Made by a program: the position numbers and the translations under genes. The notes below the pieces were generated by a model, which saw only the letters and a program-made list of their open reading frames with translations, did not search any database and had not been told where the DNA came from. From Alteribacter lacisalsi (lineage in GTDB: Bacteria > Bacillota > Bacilli > Bacillales > Salisediminibacteriaceae), in assembly GCF_003226345.1 (NCBI RefSeq), contig NZ_PDOF01000001.1, positions 1,488,001 to 1,552,000 on the forward strand: a stretch of 64,000 nucleotides of DNA. Direction: 5' to 3'. Shown here in pieces: positions 45,669 to 54,602 of this stretch (the stretch's first letter is position 1; the number at the start of each line of letters is the position of its first letter).

Positions 45669-46283
45669 TTAATTCCCCTTTCCGGCGGTGCCGGTTTTTT
45701 CTCCGAGTTTACTTTCTTTGCCGCTGGTTAATCTGGCAATATTCGTGCGGTGGCGCCAGAATGAGAGAGCTGTAATCACAAGCAGAAAAATTAAATATGT
45801 ATTATCATCTTTCATGAACAGGGTAATAACGGTTGTCCCCGATACAAAAAGAAGGGATCCAAGAGACACGTATCTGGTGAGGATAATTGCAATAATAGCA
45901 GCCGCACCGGCAATCAGTGCCTGCACAAACACCATGGAAGCCAGTACACCAATAGTTGTGGCCACACCTTTCCCGCCTCTGAATCCATAATAAACCGGCC
46001 AGTTATGCCCGGCAATCGCTGCAAGCCCGGCAGCTCCTGCTCCAGCCGGGTCGCCGCCGGTCAACTGGAGACCAATCCAAACAGCCGCCACGCCTTTAAA
46101 ACAGTCCAGTAGAAGTACAGCCGCAGCCGGCCCTTTCCCCAGCACTCTCAACGTGTTGGTGGCACCTGCATTTCCGCTCCCGTGCTGACGGATGTCGACT
46201 TGCCTGAGTTTTTTACCGATGATCATACTGAAACTTACAGAGCCTATAAGATAAGAAATAATAACAGCAAGTATAAGTAACAT
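45669..46283 (-). CDS. plsY: Acyl-phosphate:glycerol-3-phosphate acyltransferase
   Basis: First acylation of glycerol 3-phosphate using acyl phosphate. Five to six membrane helices and the three cytosolic motifs: GSGNAGATN, GHNWPVYYGFRGGKGVAT and the C-terminal WRHRTNIARL. 204 residues from ATG 46283, which has GGGGG ahead; GTG 46286 is one codon upstream. Confidence 0.96.
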   Translation of the reverse strand: MLLILAVIISYLIGSVSFSMIIGKKLRQVDIRQHGSGNAGATNTLRVLGKGPAAAVLLLDCFKGVAAVWIGLQLTGGDPAGAGAAGLAAIAGHNWPVYYGFRGGKGVATTIGVLASMVFVQALIAGAAAIIAIILTRYVSLGSLLFVSGTTVITLFMKDDNTYLIFLLVITALSFWRHRTNIARLTSGKESKLGEKTGTAGKGN

Positions 46284-46355
46284 CACAACCCCCGCTTTCT
46301 CCTCTTTTTCCCGGCACTCTGAAAAACGAGTCCTTCATGATGCCGGCCTGTTACA

Positions 46356-46396
46356 GGGCGCAGACCTGTCGGGAATTCTCCCGGTCAGGCCCGCCC
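46356..46396. repeat. Nested inverted repeat between der and plsY
   Basis: GGGCG/CGCCC outside, CCTG/CAGG next, and CGGGA/TCCCG around ATTC inside. There is no U run, so it may be an RNA structure rather than a terminator. Confidence 0.45.
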
Positions 46397-46407
46397 TTTC
46401 AGTCAGT

Positions 46408-47724
46408 TCAGTCGTTTTTCTTTCTGGCAAGAATCCGGATCGGGGTTCCTGTAAACGTAAACGTATCGCGAATTTTGTTCTCCAGGTAACGCCGGTATGA
46501 AAAGTGAAGAAGTTCCGGATCGTTAACAAACAGGACAAATGTCGGCGGAGCAACGGCGACCTGCGTGGCATAATTGATTTTAAGACGGCGCCCGCCGTGA
46601 TCGGTTGGTGTGGGATTCATAGTGACGGCATCCACGATCAGATCATTCAGGACGTTCGTAGGTACACGCTGATTATGAAATTCGCTCACTTCGTTCACCA
46701 TAGGAAGAATCTTGTGAAGCCGCTGTTTCGTCTTAGCTGATACGAATACAAGCGGGGCGTAGTCCATAAACAGAAATTCATCTCTGATTTTCTGTTCGAA
46801 TTCACGCAGCGTACTGTCGTCTTTTTCTACAGCATCCCATTTGTTCACGACAATAATGACGGCACGGCCCTCTTCATGAGCGTAGCCCGCAATCCGCTTG
46901 TCCTGTTCAATCATTCCTTCTTCCCCGTTAATGACCATCAGAACAACATCAGAGCGTTCTATTGCTCTCATGGCACGGATCACGCTGTACTTTTCCGTGC
47001 TCTCGTACACTTTTCCTTTTTTCCTCATTCCAGCAGTGTCAATGATCACATAATCCTGCCCGTCTTTTTCAAAAGGTGTATCAATAGCATCACGAGTAGT
47101 CCCTGGAATATCACTGACGATAACACGGTCTTCTCCAAGGATCGCATTTACAAGGGAGCTTTTTCCGACATTTGGACGGCCAATCAGACTGATTCTGATT
47201 GTATCCTCATCGTAATCATCGTCCCCCTCTTTTGGAAAATGCTCAGCTACGCTGTCAAGTAAATCACCGAGCCCAAGCCCGTGAGAACCTGAAATCGCAA
47301 CCGGATCGCCGATTCCGAGGCTGTAAAACTCGTACATTTTTTCATGGAGAGACGGATCATCCATTTTATTAACACCAAGTACGACGGGTTTTTTCGAGCG
47401 GAACAGCATCTGTGCCACCTCTTCATCGGCACCTGTAATCCCGTCGCGTCCATTTACAACAAACACAATGACATCTGCTTCATCAATTGCCAGTTCGGCC
47501 TGGTACCGCATCTGGGCAAGCAGCGGTTCATCTCCTACATCAATACCGCCTGTATCAATGACATGAAACTCATGATTCAGCCATTCGCCCGGACCATAAA
47601 TCCTGTCACGGGTAACCCCCGGTTTATCTTCGACAATGGCAATCCGTTCTCCTACAATTCGGTTAAAGATTGTTGACTTTCCTACGTTCGGACGGCCAAC
47701 AATAGCTACTACCGGTTTGGGCAT
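46408..47724 (-). CDS. der: Ribosome-assembly GTPase Der (EngA)
   Basis: Essential GTPase for 50S assembly with two G domains: [13 protein letters not shown] and DTGGID in the first, [14 protein letters not shown] and DTAGMR in the second, each with an NKxD-type motif (NKMD, NKWD), then a KH-like C-terminal domain. ATG 47724 has GAGGGG ahead; longer frame to 47826 is not needed. 438 residues. Confidence 0.97.
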   Translation of the reverse strand: MPKPVVAIVGRPNVGKSTIFNRIVGERIAIVEDKPGVTRDRIYGPGEWLNHEFHVIDTGGIDVGDEPLLAQMRYQAELAIDEADVIVFVVNGRDGITGADEEVAQMLFRSKKPVVLGVNKMDDPSLHEKMYEFYSLGIGDPVAISGSHGLGLGDLLDSVAEHFPKEGDDDYDEDTIRISLIGRPNVGKSSLVNAILGEDRVIVSDIPGTTRDAIDTPFEKDGQDYVIIDTAGMRKKGKVYESTEKYSVIRAMRAIERSDVVLMVINGEEGMIEQDKRIAGYAHEEGRAVIIVVNKWDAVEKDDSTLREFEQKIRDEFLFMDYAPLVFVSAKTKQRLHKILPMVNEVSEFHNQRVPTNVLNDLIVDAVTMNPTPTDHGGRRLKINYATQVAVAPPTFVLFVNDPELLHFSYRRYLENKIRDTFTFTGTPIRILARKKND

Positions 47725-47824
47725 GTTATACCCCTCGCTTTCTTTCAAACACCTTTTTATTGTTTGATCTGCTTTTTCGTTATCACGTGGCGGTACATCC
47801 ACAGGTTCAGGTTGTGTATATACC

Positions 47825-47858
47825 ATAAAGAAAACCCTTCCTTATAGCGAAAGGGTTT
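47825..47858 (-). terminator. Terminator of yphA
   Basis: AAACCCTT (47832-47839) and AAGGGTTT (47851-47858) with UUUUCUUU on the minus strand. It lies 70 bases after the yphA stop and before der. Confidence 0.8.
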
Positions 47859-47928
47859 GCATGACCAGCCTGTTTATTATACCAAATCCGCCAAGCCTCT
47901 ACAAACCTTCTTTTGGCAAGCGGTGTGT

Positions 47929-48552
47929 TCAGATATTCACCTTTCTCCGAGTTAGTGCTGGTACCGGCTGATGCGGCAATACAATCGTTCTTAAGGAGAC
48001 TGCACTCCACTCAAGAGCAGACCAGAAACTTACTGCCAGAAAGGCTAACGCGAGTATATCAAGCTGGCTGAGCACGCCAGTCGTGATTCCACTGTAACGA
48101 CCGGGGTCCAGCATGGCTGCAAAATACGAGAAAGCTGCTCCCCCCTGAAAAAAACCAGTGAACAAAACAGCTGAACGGAAAGCAAAGTCCCGCCCAAGTA
48201 AAATCAGCAGTATGGCAGCAGTACATGCCAGGACAATTTCAAATGGCAGGAGCATCCAGACAGGTTCAAAATAGTAGACGTACTCAAGCCATCCTAATAA
48301 TAGAGCCACCCCTAGTGAGCAGAACAGCCCCCAGACAAGCCGCTTCCGGCTTTTGATTATTATGGCGCATCCACCAAGTGCAAGCAGCAGAGCAGCACCG
48401 TTCAGTTCAGCACCAGGCGTGGATACGGAAAAGTAAGATGCCGTGATAATACTGCAAATATACAGCAGAATGACATACGTATGCCTGGTCGTAAAAAATG
48501 CACTATAAATAAATGCCAGCCACGCAGTCCAGTAAAACCAGAAACCGTCCAA
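47929..48552 (-). CDS. yphA: Membrane protein YphA
   Basis: 207 residues with about six hydrophobic helices (for example VILLYICSIITASYF and LLPFEIVLACTAAILLILLG). The start is TTG at 48552, supported by GAGGAGG seven bases ahead; no ATG fits. B. subtilis has yphA of similar size before der (yphC). Function unknown. Confidence 0.75.
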   Translation of the reverse strand: MDGFWFYWTAWLAFIYSAFFTTRHTYVILLYICSIITASYFSVSTPGAELNGAALLLALGGCAIIIKSRKRLVWGLFCSLGVALLLGWLEYVYYFEPVWMLLPFEIVLACTAAILLILLGRDFAFRSAVLFTGFFQGGAAFSYFAAMLDPGRYSGITTGVLSQLDILALAFLAVSFWSALEWSAVSLRTIVLPHQPVPALTRRKVNI

Positions 48553-48644
48553 CGCCCGTCCTCCTCTAACATCTGTATTTACTTACATAATCGCCTCGAA
48601 TAAGGGCAGACTATACATGATTTGTGAAAAAAGGAGGGATTTGC

Positions 48645-48788
48645 ATGGGAAAAGACCGCCAGGAAAAGAAACTGAAACAATCACGCAAGGTTGAATCCGA
48701 TCGTGACCAATCGCTGCATTTTAAAGGGGCTGCGGAAATGGAATCACCTGAAAGTGCTTCTAGCAGCACCCGCCAGCGTGAAAGATAA
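48645..48788 (+). CDS. ypzI: Small protein of the YpzI family
   Basis: A 47-residue basic, hydrophilic protein beginning MGKDRQEKKLKQSRKVESDR, typical of the YpzI family of Bacilli, with AAAGGAGGG at the right distance before the ATG. Plus strand, divergent from yphA, and followed ten bases later by a family A repeat. Role unknown; short length and charge suggest a spore or nucleic-acid-related protein, but this is a guess. Confidence 0.8.
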   Translation: MGKDRQEKKLKQSRKVESDRDQSLHFKGAAEMESPESASSSTRQRER

Positions 48789-48798
48789 ATCTGAAGAT

Positions 48799-49015
48799 AA
48801 AAGCTGTTTTCGGATAGATTGTTGTTTTATAACGCTACAGGTCAACGCTTTCCGCGGGCAATGCCTCAGCCTCCTCGGTAAGAACTTCTGCTTCTTCCTC
48901 TGCCAGAAAAGCTTCGTAGCCTTCTGCGTCGAAGCACCTCGCAGCATACTCATGAAGTAAGCGCTGGCGGCTGTTGCTTTTCCCGCTGGAGTCGCGACCT
49001 TTTGCTCCTTACGAA
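48799..49015. repeat. Intergenic repeat element, family A copy 2
   Basis: Left end AAAGCTGTTTTCGGATAGAT then TGTTG (48799-48823) is the reverse complement of the right end of copy 1 at 2523-2550. The cores of both copies share CTTCTGCTTCTTCCTCTGCC and CGTCGAAGCACCTCGCAGC. It ends near ACGAAAAGAGCC. It fills most of the ypzI-fni gap. Confidence 0.75.
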
Positions 49016-49034
49016 AAGAGCCGAGAAAAAAGAA

Positions 49035-49073
49035 AAGTGACGTACGGGGCCTGATTGGCCCCGTACGTCACTT
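49035..49073. terminator. Bidirectional terminator between ypzI and fni
   Basis: AAGTGACGTACGGGGCC (49035-49051) and its exact complement at 49057-49073: a 17-base stem with five-base loop, A-rich before and T-rich after. Confidence 0.9.
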
Positions 49074-49137
49074 CTTTGTTTCATTTATTTTTATCCGTTT
49101 TCACTTCATATGAACTGCATGTCAGCCGTTATCTGTC

Positions 49138-50202
49138 TTAACCATCCAGAAGTGATCTGCGGCTGAATACCTCTGTCTTAATTCCTCTCTCGGCAAGCCA
49201 GTGGTATGTATGTCCGCTGATGACGACCGGTACTCGTAAAAAGGACTGGACATCCTTAATCCCGAGCGCAGTCATAATCCACTTGAGTTCCTCTTCCACA
49301 TGTCTGATATTTTCAACGACACAAGCTGTTCCACCCTGCTCCACCCATTTAAGCATCTGTCCGGCCATACCGGCAGCCGACGCTCCCAGGGCTAGACACT
49401 TTGCAATGTCCATTGCAGAGCGGATACCACCGCTTGCAAAAACAGGCTTGTCTGTATCTACAGAAGCGACCTCTGCGACAGAACAGGCAGTTGGAATGCC
49501 CCAATCGTTAAAAAACGTCATCTGCTTCTTCCGGCGTTCATTTTCAATTCGCGAAAAATTGGTGCCTCCAAAACCGCCTGCATCAATAACAGCTGCCCCG
49601 GCATCGTACAGGAGGCCTGCCGATTCCCTGCTCATACCAAAACCGACTTCCTTAACGATAACAGGAATTGAACACGCTTCGGAAATAAGGCGGATGCGCT
49701 CAAGTGTTCCGGTAAAATCTCTGTCTCCTTCCGGCATCACCAGTTCCTGAATCACATTCAGATGAATCTGGATCGCATCAGCCTGCAGCATGTCGATACA
49801 TTCCATTGCCTGAGCCGAGGAGGCTTCACTGCCAACATTGGCAAATACAAGCCCATTCGGATTGCTTTTTCGTACGACTTCGTAGGAGCGTCTTTCAGCA
49901 GGATCCTTAATTGCGGACATTTGTGAGCCGACTGCAACGGGAATGTTAAGTTCCGCTGCCGCTTCGGCAAGTGCAGCATTAATCTTTTCAGTTGCATCGC
50001 CGCCCCCGCCCGTCATGGCATTAATAAAAACCGGCGAACTGAATACCAGTTCACCGACTTTAGCTTCCAGGCTGATATCTCCGGTGTTAACTTCAGAAAC
50101 GCTCTGATGAACGAACCTTATATCTTCAAGACCGGAATGTTCCGACAAGCCTGAATTCATGGCTCCACGAAGGTGATCGATTTTACGTTGTGCCCTGCTC
50201 AT
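49138..50202 (-). CDS. fni: Isopentenyl-diphosphate isomerase, type 2
   Basis: FMN- and NADPH-dependent interconversion of IPP and DMAPP, feeding prenyl chain synthesis including HepS/HepT. RKIDHLRGA near the start, FINAMTGGGG, VGSQMSAI, and VKEVGFGMS are family marks. ATG 50202 has AGGTGA ahead; GTG 50211 is also in frame. 354 residues. Confidence 0.95.
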   Translation of the reverse strand: MSRAQRKIDHLRGAMNSGLSEHSGLEDIRFVHQSVSEVNTGDISLEAKVGELVFSSPVFINAMTGGGGDATEKINAALAEAAAELNIPVAVGSQMSAIKDPAERRSYEVVRKSNPNGLVFANVGSEASSAQAMECIDMLQADAIQIHLNVIQELVMPEGDRDFTGTLERIRLISEACSIPVIVKEVGFGMSRESAGLLYDAGAAVIDAGGFGGTNFSRIENERRKKQMTFFNDWGIPTACSVAEVASVDTDKPVFASGGIRSAMDIAKCLALGASAAGMAGQMLKWVEQGGTACVVENIRHVEEELKWIMTALGIKDVQSFLRVPVVISGHTYHWLAERGIKTEVFSRRSLLDG

Positions 50203-50276
50203 AACAATCACCTGCCAGCTTTATAATTTACGGCTCAAAACGTTCTAAGCCGCATAATATATCTCATATCAAAATG

Positions 50277-50372
50277 CTCTGTTCGTATAGATATTTGTTA
50301 TACTACGCTGCAGGCGGACGCTTTCCGCTCGATTTTAGTCTATAGAAAAGCAGCAATCTATTCGAAAACAGC
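50277..50372. repeat. Family A repeat with deleted core
   Basis: Left CTGTTCGTATAGAT... and right AGCAATCTATTCGAAAACAGC (50352-50372) match the two ends of family A, and CAGGCGGACGCTTTCCGC follows the left end, but the ~150-base core is missing. Only about 96 bases remain. Confidence 0.65.
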
Positions 50373-50399
50373 CTATTAAAAGATAGGAATAACAAACAG

Positions 50400-50455
50400 G
50401 CCCGGGCTGCTCTGCCCCGATAGCAGGCGGCATCACATTAACCCGGGACCCGTTA
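50400..50455 (-). terminator. Possible terminator after ypfD
   Basis: GGCCCGGG and CCCGGGACC arms (50401-50408, 50448-50456) can pair across a long loop; the minus strand continues with TGTTTGTTATT. Loop length makes it uncertain. Confidence 0.4.
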
Positions 50456-50474
50456 TTTACTTTATCTTCTTTCC

Positions 50475-51629
50475 TTACTTGTACTTCTTAAGCTGGTCAC
50501 CGATCATATCACCGAGAGAGAAGCCTGAACTGTCTTCCTCTTTCTGATACTCTTTTTCATGCTGACGGTTGACCTTTTGCTGTGTTTCCTCTTCAAGGGA
50601 ACGGATGCTGAGTGAGATCCGTTTGTCATTTACATTCACATCCAGCACTTTTGCTTCTACGGTCTGTCCTTCCTCAAGAACTTCACCTGGAGTACCGATG
50701 TGGCGATTGGCGATTTGAGAAATGTGAACCAGGCCTTCAACACCGGGAGCAATTTCAATAAATGCTCCAAATGATACCAGTCGCTTCACTTTACCGGTCA
50801 CAACCTCCCCTGATTTCACCTTTCCTTCAATCTGCTTCCACGGTCCAGGCAGTGTTTCTTTGATGGATAATGAAATCCGCTCATTGTCCGGATCAACACC
50901 TAGCACCTTGACATTAATTTTATCGCCTTCATTCACCACTTCTGAAGGTGTTTCGACATGATGATGTGCCATCTGGGAGATGTGGACGAGTCCGTCTACA
51001 CCACCGATGTCGACAAATGCACCAAAGTCCGTGAGGCGCTGTACAGTTCCTTCGATTACATCGCCTTCATGAATATTCTCAAGAGTGCTCCGCTTGCGAT
51101 CCTGTGCTTCTGCATCGAGAACGGCACGCTGTGATAAAATAAGTTTATTTTTCTCCCGGTCCATTTCGACAACTTTCAGACGCAGGGATTTCCCTTTATA
51201 GTCCGAGAAATCTTCCACGTAATGGCGCTCGACAAGTGAGGCGGGTATAAAACCGCGCACACCAACATCCACTACAAGGCCGCCTTTGACAACGTCGGCC
51301 ACTTCTGCGTTAAATGTCTGGCCGGTTTCGAGTTTTTCCTCCATATCGGCCCACGCTTTTTCAGCAGCAACGGCACGCTTGGAGAGAACGAGTTCATCAT
51401 CGGTTGCTTTGGTCACTTTAAGTTCGACCTCGTCTCCTTCTGACAGCACATCGCTTACCTTTTCCACGTGAAGACTGGATAGCTCGCTGATCGGCACAAC
51501 GCCGTCTGTTTTATATCCGACGTTCACATATGCTTGTTTTTCTTCCACTTTCGTTACAGTTCCTGTAACGATTTCTCCGACGGAAAAGGATTTTACTTCC
51601 GCCATTTCATTGTTCATTTCTTCTGCCAT
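50475..51629 (-). CDS. ypfD: S1-domain RNA-binding protein YpfD (RpsA-like)
   Basis: 384 residues with four S1 repeats, e.g. GEIVTGTVTKVEEKQAYVNVG, GDVIEGTVQRLTDFGAFVDIG and GEVVTGKVKRLVSFGAFIEI, then a charged C-terminal tail. This is the shortened S1 homologue of Bacilli, which is not an essential ribosomal protein there. ATG 51629 follows GGGAGG. As in B. subtilis it follows the cmk gene, here with plsC between. Confidence 0.93.
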   Translation of the reverse strand: MAEEMNNEMAEVKSFSVGEIVTGTVTKVEEKQAYVNVGYKTDGVVPISELSSLHVEKVSDVLSEGDEVELKVTKATDDELVLSKRAVAAEKAWADMEEKLETGQTFNAEVADVVKGGLVVDVGVRGFIPASLVERHYVEDFSDYKGKSLRLKVVEMDREKNKLILSQRAVLDAEAQDRKRSTLENIHEGDVIEGTVQRLTDFGAFVDIGGVDGLVHISQMAHHHVETPSEVVNEGDKINVKVLGVDPDNERISLSIKETLPGPWKQIEGKVKSGEVVTGKVKRLVSFGAFIEIAPGVEGLVHISQIANRHIGTPGEVLEEGQTVEAKVLDVNVNDKRISLSIRSLEEETQQKVNRQHEKEYQKEEDSSGFSLGDMIGDQLKKYK

Positions 51630-51717
51630 TGACAAATACCTCCCTAACCCCGGTTCCACGGGAACGTTGAAACTATTTATATTCTTAATCTTTCACTTTG
51701 CGTGAAAGTTTTTACCT

Positions 51718-52314
51718 TTACTGTTTACCCGGTTTACGGTTAAGCAACCCCCGAATTTCTTCCATAATTGCTTCAGTGGCCTCTTCTGCAGACACTTTTT
51801 CTTCACGAAGTTTTTCCATATTGACCGGTTTGCCATACACGATTGTCAGACGCGAAAAAGGTTTATAGCTTCCGGTAATGGCAGCGGGTACAACTTCCGC
51901 CCTTGATCTGAGGGCAAAAAAACCGATTCCGGCAAGACCTTTACCGAGTTCCCCTGTTCTGCTTCTCGTTCCTTCGGGAAACACACCGATCATTTCTTCT
52001 TCCTTCAGAAGGCCAAGGCCGGTGCGCAGTGCCTGACGGTCACTCATGCCCCTTCGTATCGGGAACGCCCCCAGCTTCGGAAGCAGCCCTTTGAGTACGG
52101 GTTTTGTAAAAAGCTCCGATTTAGCCATATAACGTGTATCCCTTTTCAGGAAAGCACCAAGAAAAGGAGGATCAAGATTATTTATATGATTGCTGCAGAG
52201 AAGAACGCCGCCGTCTGCCGGGATATTTTCCCTGCCAATCACCCTGACTCTGAAGAACATTCTGAAAAAGGTGCGGCAGACAAATTTTCCGACTTTAAAT
52301 ATAGAGGGATTCAC
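51718..52314 (-). CDS. plsC: 1-acylglycerol-3-phosphate acyltransferase family
   Basis: Second acylation in phosphatidate synthesis. The acyltransferase motifs NHINNLD (NHx4D form) and FPEGTRSRTG are present, with PIRRG and VPAAITG. The frame extends into cmk (TTG 52356), but GTG 52314, one base after the cmk stop, with AAGGCGAG ahead, fits better; 198 residues. Third lipid gene in the window with plsY and gpsA. Confidence 0.88.
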   Translation of the reverse strand: MNPSIFKVGKFVCRTFFRMFFRVRVIGRENIPADGGVLLCSNHINNLDPPFLGAFLKRDTRYMAKSELFTKPVLKGLLPKLGAFPIRRGMSDRQALRTGLGLLKEEEMIGVFPEGTRSRTGELGKGLAGIGFFALRSRAEVVPAAITGSYKPFSRLTIVYGKPVNMEKLREEKVSAEEATEAIMEEIRGLLNRKPGKQ

Positions 52315-52315
52315 T

Positions 52316-52990
52316 TCAGCTCGCCTTCTTTCCAACGATCTCAAGAATCGACTCAATCACTTCTTCAGCCGTCATATTTGTTGAATCCACCTCAATGGCA
52401 TCCTCTGCTTTTCTCAAAGGTGCGACTTCCCGCTCAGAGTCAATGCGGTCGCGCTCTGCAATTTCTGTAATCAGGGACTCGTAATCAGAGGGCATGCCTT
52501 TTTGCAGCTGTTCTTCATGCCTCCGACGGGCACGTTCCTCGACGGAAGCAGTTAAAAAGATCTTGACTTCAGCCTCAGGAAGTACGGCCGTACCGATATC
52601 CCTCCCGTCCATGACAGTTCGATTGGCTTTAGCAAGTTCCTGCTGTTTACGAACCATTTCCATTCTTACCTGCTCGTGACGTGCGATATAAGAAACATTG
52701 CCAGTCACTTCAGAAAAGCGGATTTCTTCTGTTACATCCTTTCCATTTACGAGGACAAGTCCGGTATCCGCCTCACTGCCGAGAGTAATCTGCATCTGTT
52801 TCAGTAAATTCATGACTGCCTCTTCGTTATGTACATCAGCCTGATGCCGAAGTGCTTCATATGTAAGGGCCCGGTACATAGCTCCTGTATCGATATACAC
52901 AAAGCCGAGCCGTGAGGCCACTTCCCTGGCAACAGTACTTTTTCCTGCACCGGCAGGACCGTCAATCGCAATGTTTATCAGCTGTTCCAT
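52316..52990 (-). CDS. cmk: Cytidylate kinase
   Basis: Phosphorylates CMP and dCMP. P-loop IDGPAGAGKSTVAREVA, IDTGAMYRALTYEAL and VMDGRDIGTAVLPEAEVKIF are typical; 224 residues. Order cmk-plsC-ypfD, consistent with B. subtilis cmk-ypfD. Confidence 0.96.
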   Translation of the reverse strand: MEQLINIAIDGPAGAGKSTVAREVASRLGFVYIDTGAMYRALTYEALRHQADVHNEEAVMNLLKQMQITLGSEADTGLVLVNGKDVTEEIRFSEVTGNVSYIARHEQVRMEMVRKQQELAKANRTVMDGRDIGTAVLPEAEVKIFLTASVEERARRRHEEQLQKGMPSDYESLITEIAERDRIDSEREVAPLRKAEDAIEVDSTNMTAEEVIESILEIVGKKAS

Positions 52991-53184
52991 CTTCTCTCTA
53001 CTACCTCTCTTAAAAACGATTCCTAAGTCGTTCAGTAAATTCTCATTCTTCTTTTTATACTATCATAACATGCGTTTACAGGTCTATTTTTTAAACTGTG
53101 ACCTGCCTCACATAAAAATGACTCTCTAAATGGTTTCTAGACAGACGATGGTATTCCTTTTTTTAATGAAGATTTCTTCTGTAA

Positions 53185-53224
53185 ACAAAAAAAAGTCACC
53201 GGGAGTGCGTTACTCCCGATGACT
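53185..53224 (-). terminator. Terminator of sleB-ypeB
   Basis: AGTCACCGGGAGT (53194-53206) pairs with ACTCCCGATGACT (53212-53224) over 13 bases (one G-U), and eight U follow on the minus strand. Confidence 0.92.
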
Positions 53225-53233
53225 CGCGACAGA

Positions 53234-54592
53234 TCAGTTAAAGTCATAAACCGGCTCTGCCCGGTCCATTTTCTCAACACGCTCTTCCCTGCCGTTTGCA
53301 GCATTGATGAAAATCCGGTACGTATCATCATCAATGGTCCCGAAGAACTCATGACAAAGCACTTCTTCCTCCAGCTCGTTTTCAATAATCGCAAGGTGGT
53401 GCTCCATAATCTCAAGTGACGGATTCAGTTCTTCACGGGCCTCTTCTTCACTCAGGGACAATTCTGCTGGTTTCTTTTGACCGTGATTGGCAATATAGTC
53501 AAACCCTTCATAACCGATCACATCACCATTATCCAGAGCGATTTCGATAACGACAGCATCTGAGTAGACACGAATGTCATCCTGCATGTGGGCAAAATTA
53601 AATACTCCTGTATTTTCGTACTGTCTGCTGTCCACAAGCGCCATCGACTCAAATCCGTTTTTCTCCAGAAACTTCCCGGCTTTTTCAGAGGCATCATAAA
53701 GGCTGATTTCTGACGTTTCAATCTGACGATCTTCAAGGAGCCAGAGCACTTTACCGCCCTTTTTCGTAATGTCCATGTTAATATCGTGACCGTCATCCGG
53801 ATCTTCAATTGTCAGGCTGTATGCTTTGTAGGCAAGACCATCTCCAGTTGTATCGATCTCCACTTCAAAATCCTTGTCCCTGTCAAGAAATTCACCGGCG
53901 ATTTCCACAGCCTCTTCCTCGTCAATTTCCTCAAGATCCTTTACCCGGTCAGCGATGTCTTCGTCATTTTTGGAGACACCTCCAGCATTGGGGCCAAAGT
54001 CCGATTCCGAAAATTGACCGGCTTTTTCATCAATGATTTCAAAGCCATCAATAATGGCGTTATCTCCAGGACCGTCCTGGGCCGCCATTGCAAGCTCCAC
54101 ATCCATCCATTTAAGATCCTCTTTAAGAACCATTGCCTGGACTTTGCGCATTTCATTCTGAATTTCACCAGATTGAGAATACAGTGTTTTCAACTGATCG
54201 TATTCCTTTTCGGTAAGCGGCTCCTGTTCGAGATCCCTTACAGAATTTCGGTATGAAAATTCGCCGATTTTATGAAGAAACTCTTCCGTTTTGCTGAACG
54301 GCATCAATGACATCGGAAGCTGACCGAGATCACTCTGAGCTTCTGATGTGATTCGCCATACGTCAGTCAGGGACGGGGAAAGTCTCTCTTTGGAGTTCAT
54401 AGCCAGTGTGGAACCGAGTTCGTCATGCAGATGGTCAAGATCGTAGCTTAATTCATGAAAAGCCCGCTGATAGTTGTTTTCCGCCTGAATGAGCACGGCA
54501 TTCTTTTCCTGGTGCTCAAGGTATCCCCAGTATCCGGTTCCCAGCACTGCGACTGCCAGCAGTGCAATGAGTACTGTTCGAATCATCTTCAT
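53234..54592 (-). CDS. ypeB: Germination protein YpeB
   Basis: Partner and stabiliser of the cortex-lytic enzyme SleB in the dormant spore. One N-terminal membrane helix (TVLIALLAVAVLGTGYWGYL), a long helical domain, and three PepSY-like repeats in the C-terminal half (DEEEAVEIAGEFLDRD, LYDASEKAGKFLEKNG, SEEEAREELNPSL). 452 residues. Follows sleB, as in all Bacillus relatives. Confidence 0.95.
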   Translation of the reverse strand: MKMIRTVLIALLAVAVLGTGYWGYLEHQEKNAVLIQAENNYQRAFHELSYDLDHLHDELGSTLAMNSKERLSPSLTDVWRITSEAQSDLGQLPMSLMPFSKTEEFLHKIGEFSYRNSVRDLEQEPLTEKEYDQLKTLYSQSGEIQNEMRKVQAMVLKEDLKWMDVELAMAAQDGPGDNAIIDGFEIIDEKAGQFSESDFGPNAGGVSKNDEDIADRVKDLEEIDEEEAVEIAGEFLDRDKDFEVEIDTTGDGLAYKAYSLTIEDPDDGHDINMDITKKGGKVLWLLEDRQIETSEISLYDASEKAGKFLEKNGFESMALVDSRQYENTGVFNFAHMQDDIRVYSDAVVIEIALDNGDVIGYEGFDYIANHGQKKPAELSLSEEEAREELNPSLEIMEHHLAIIENELEEEVLCHEFFGTIDDDTYRIFINAANGREERVEKMDRAEPVYDFN

Positions 54593-54602
54593 TCACCTCC
54601 GT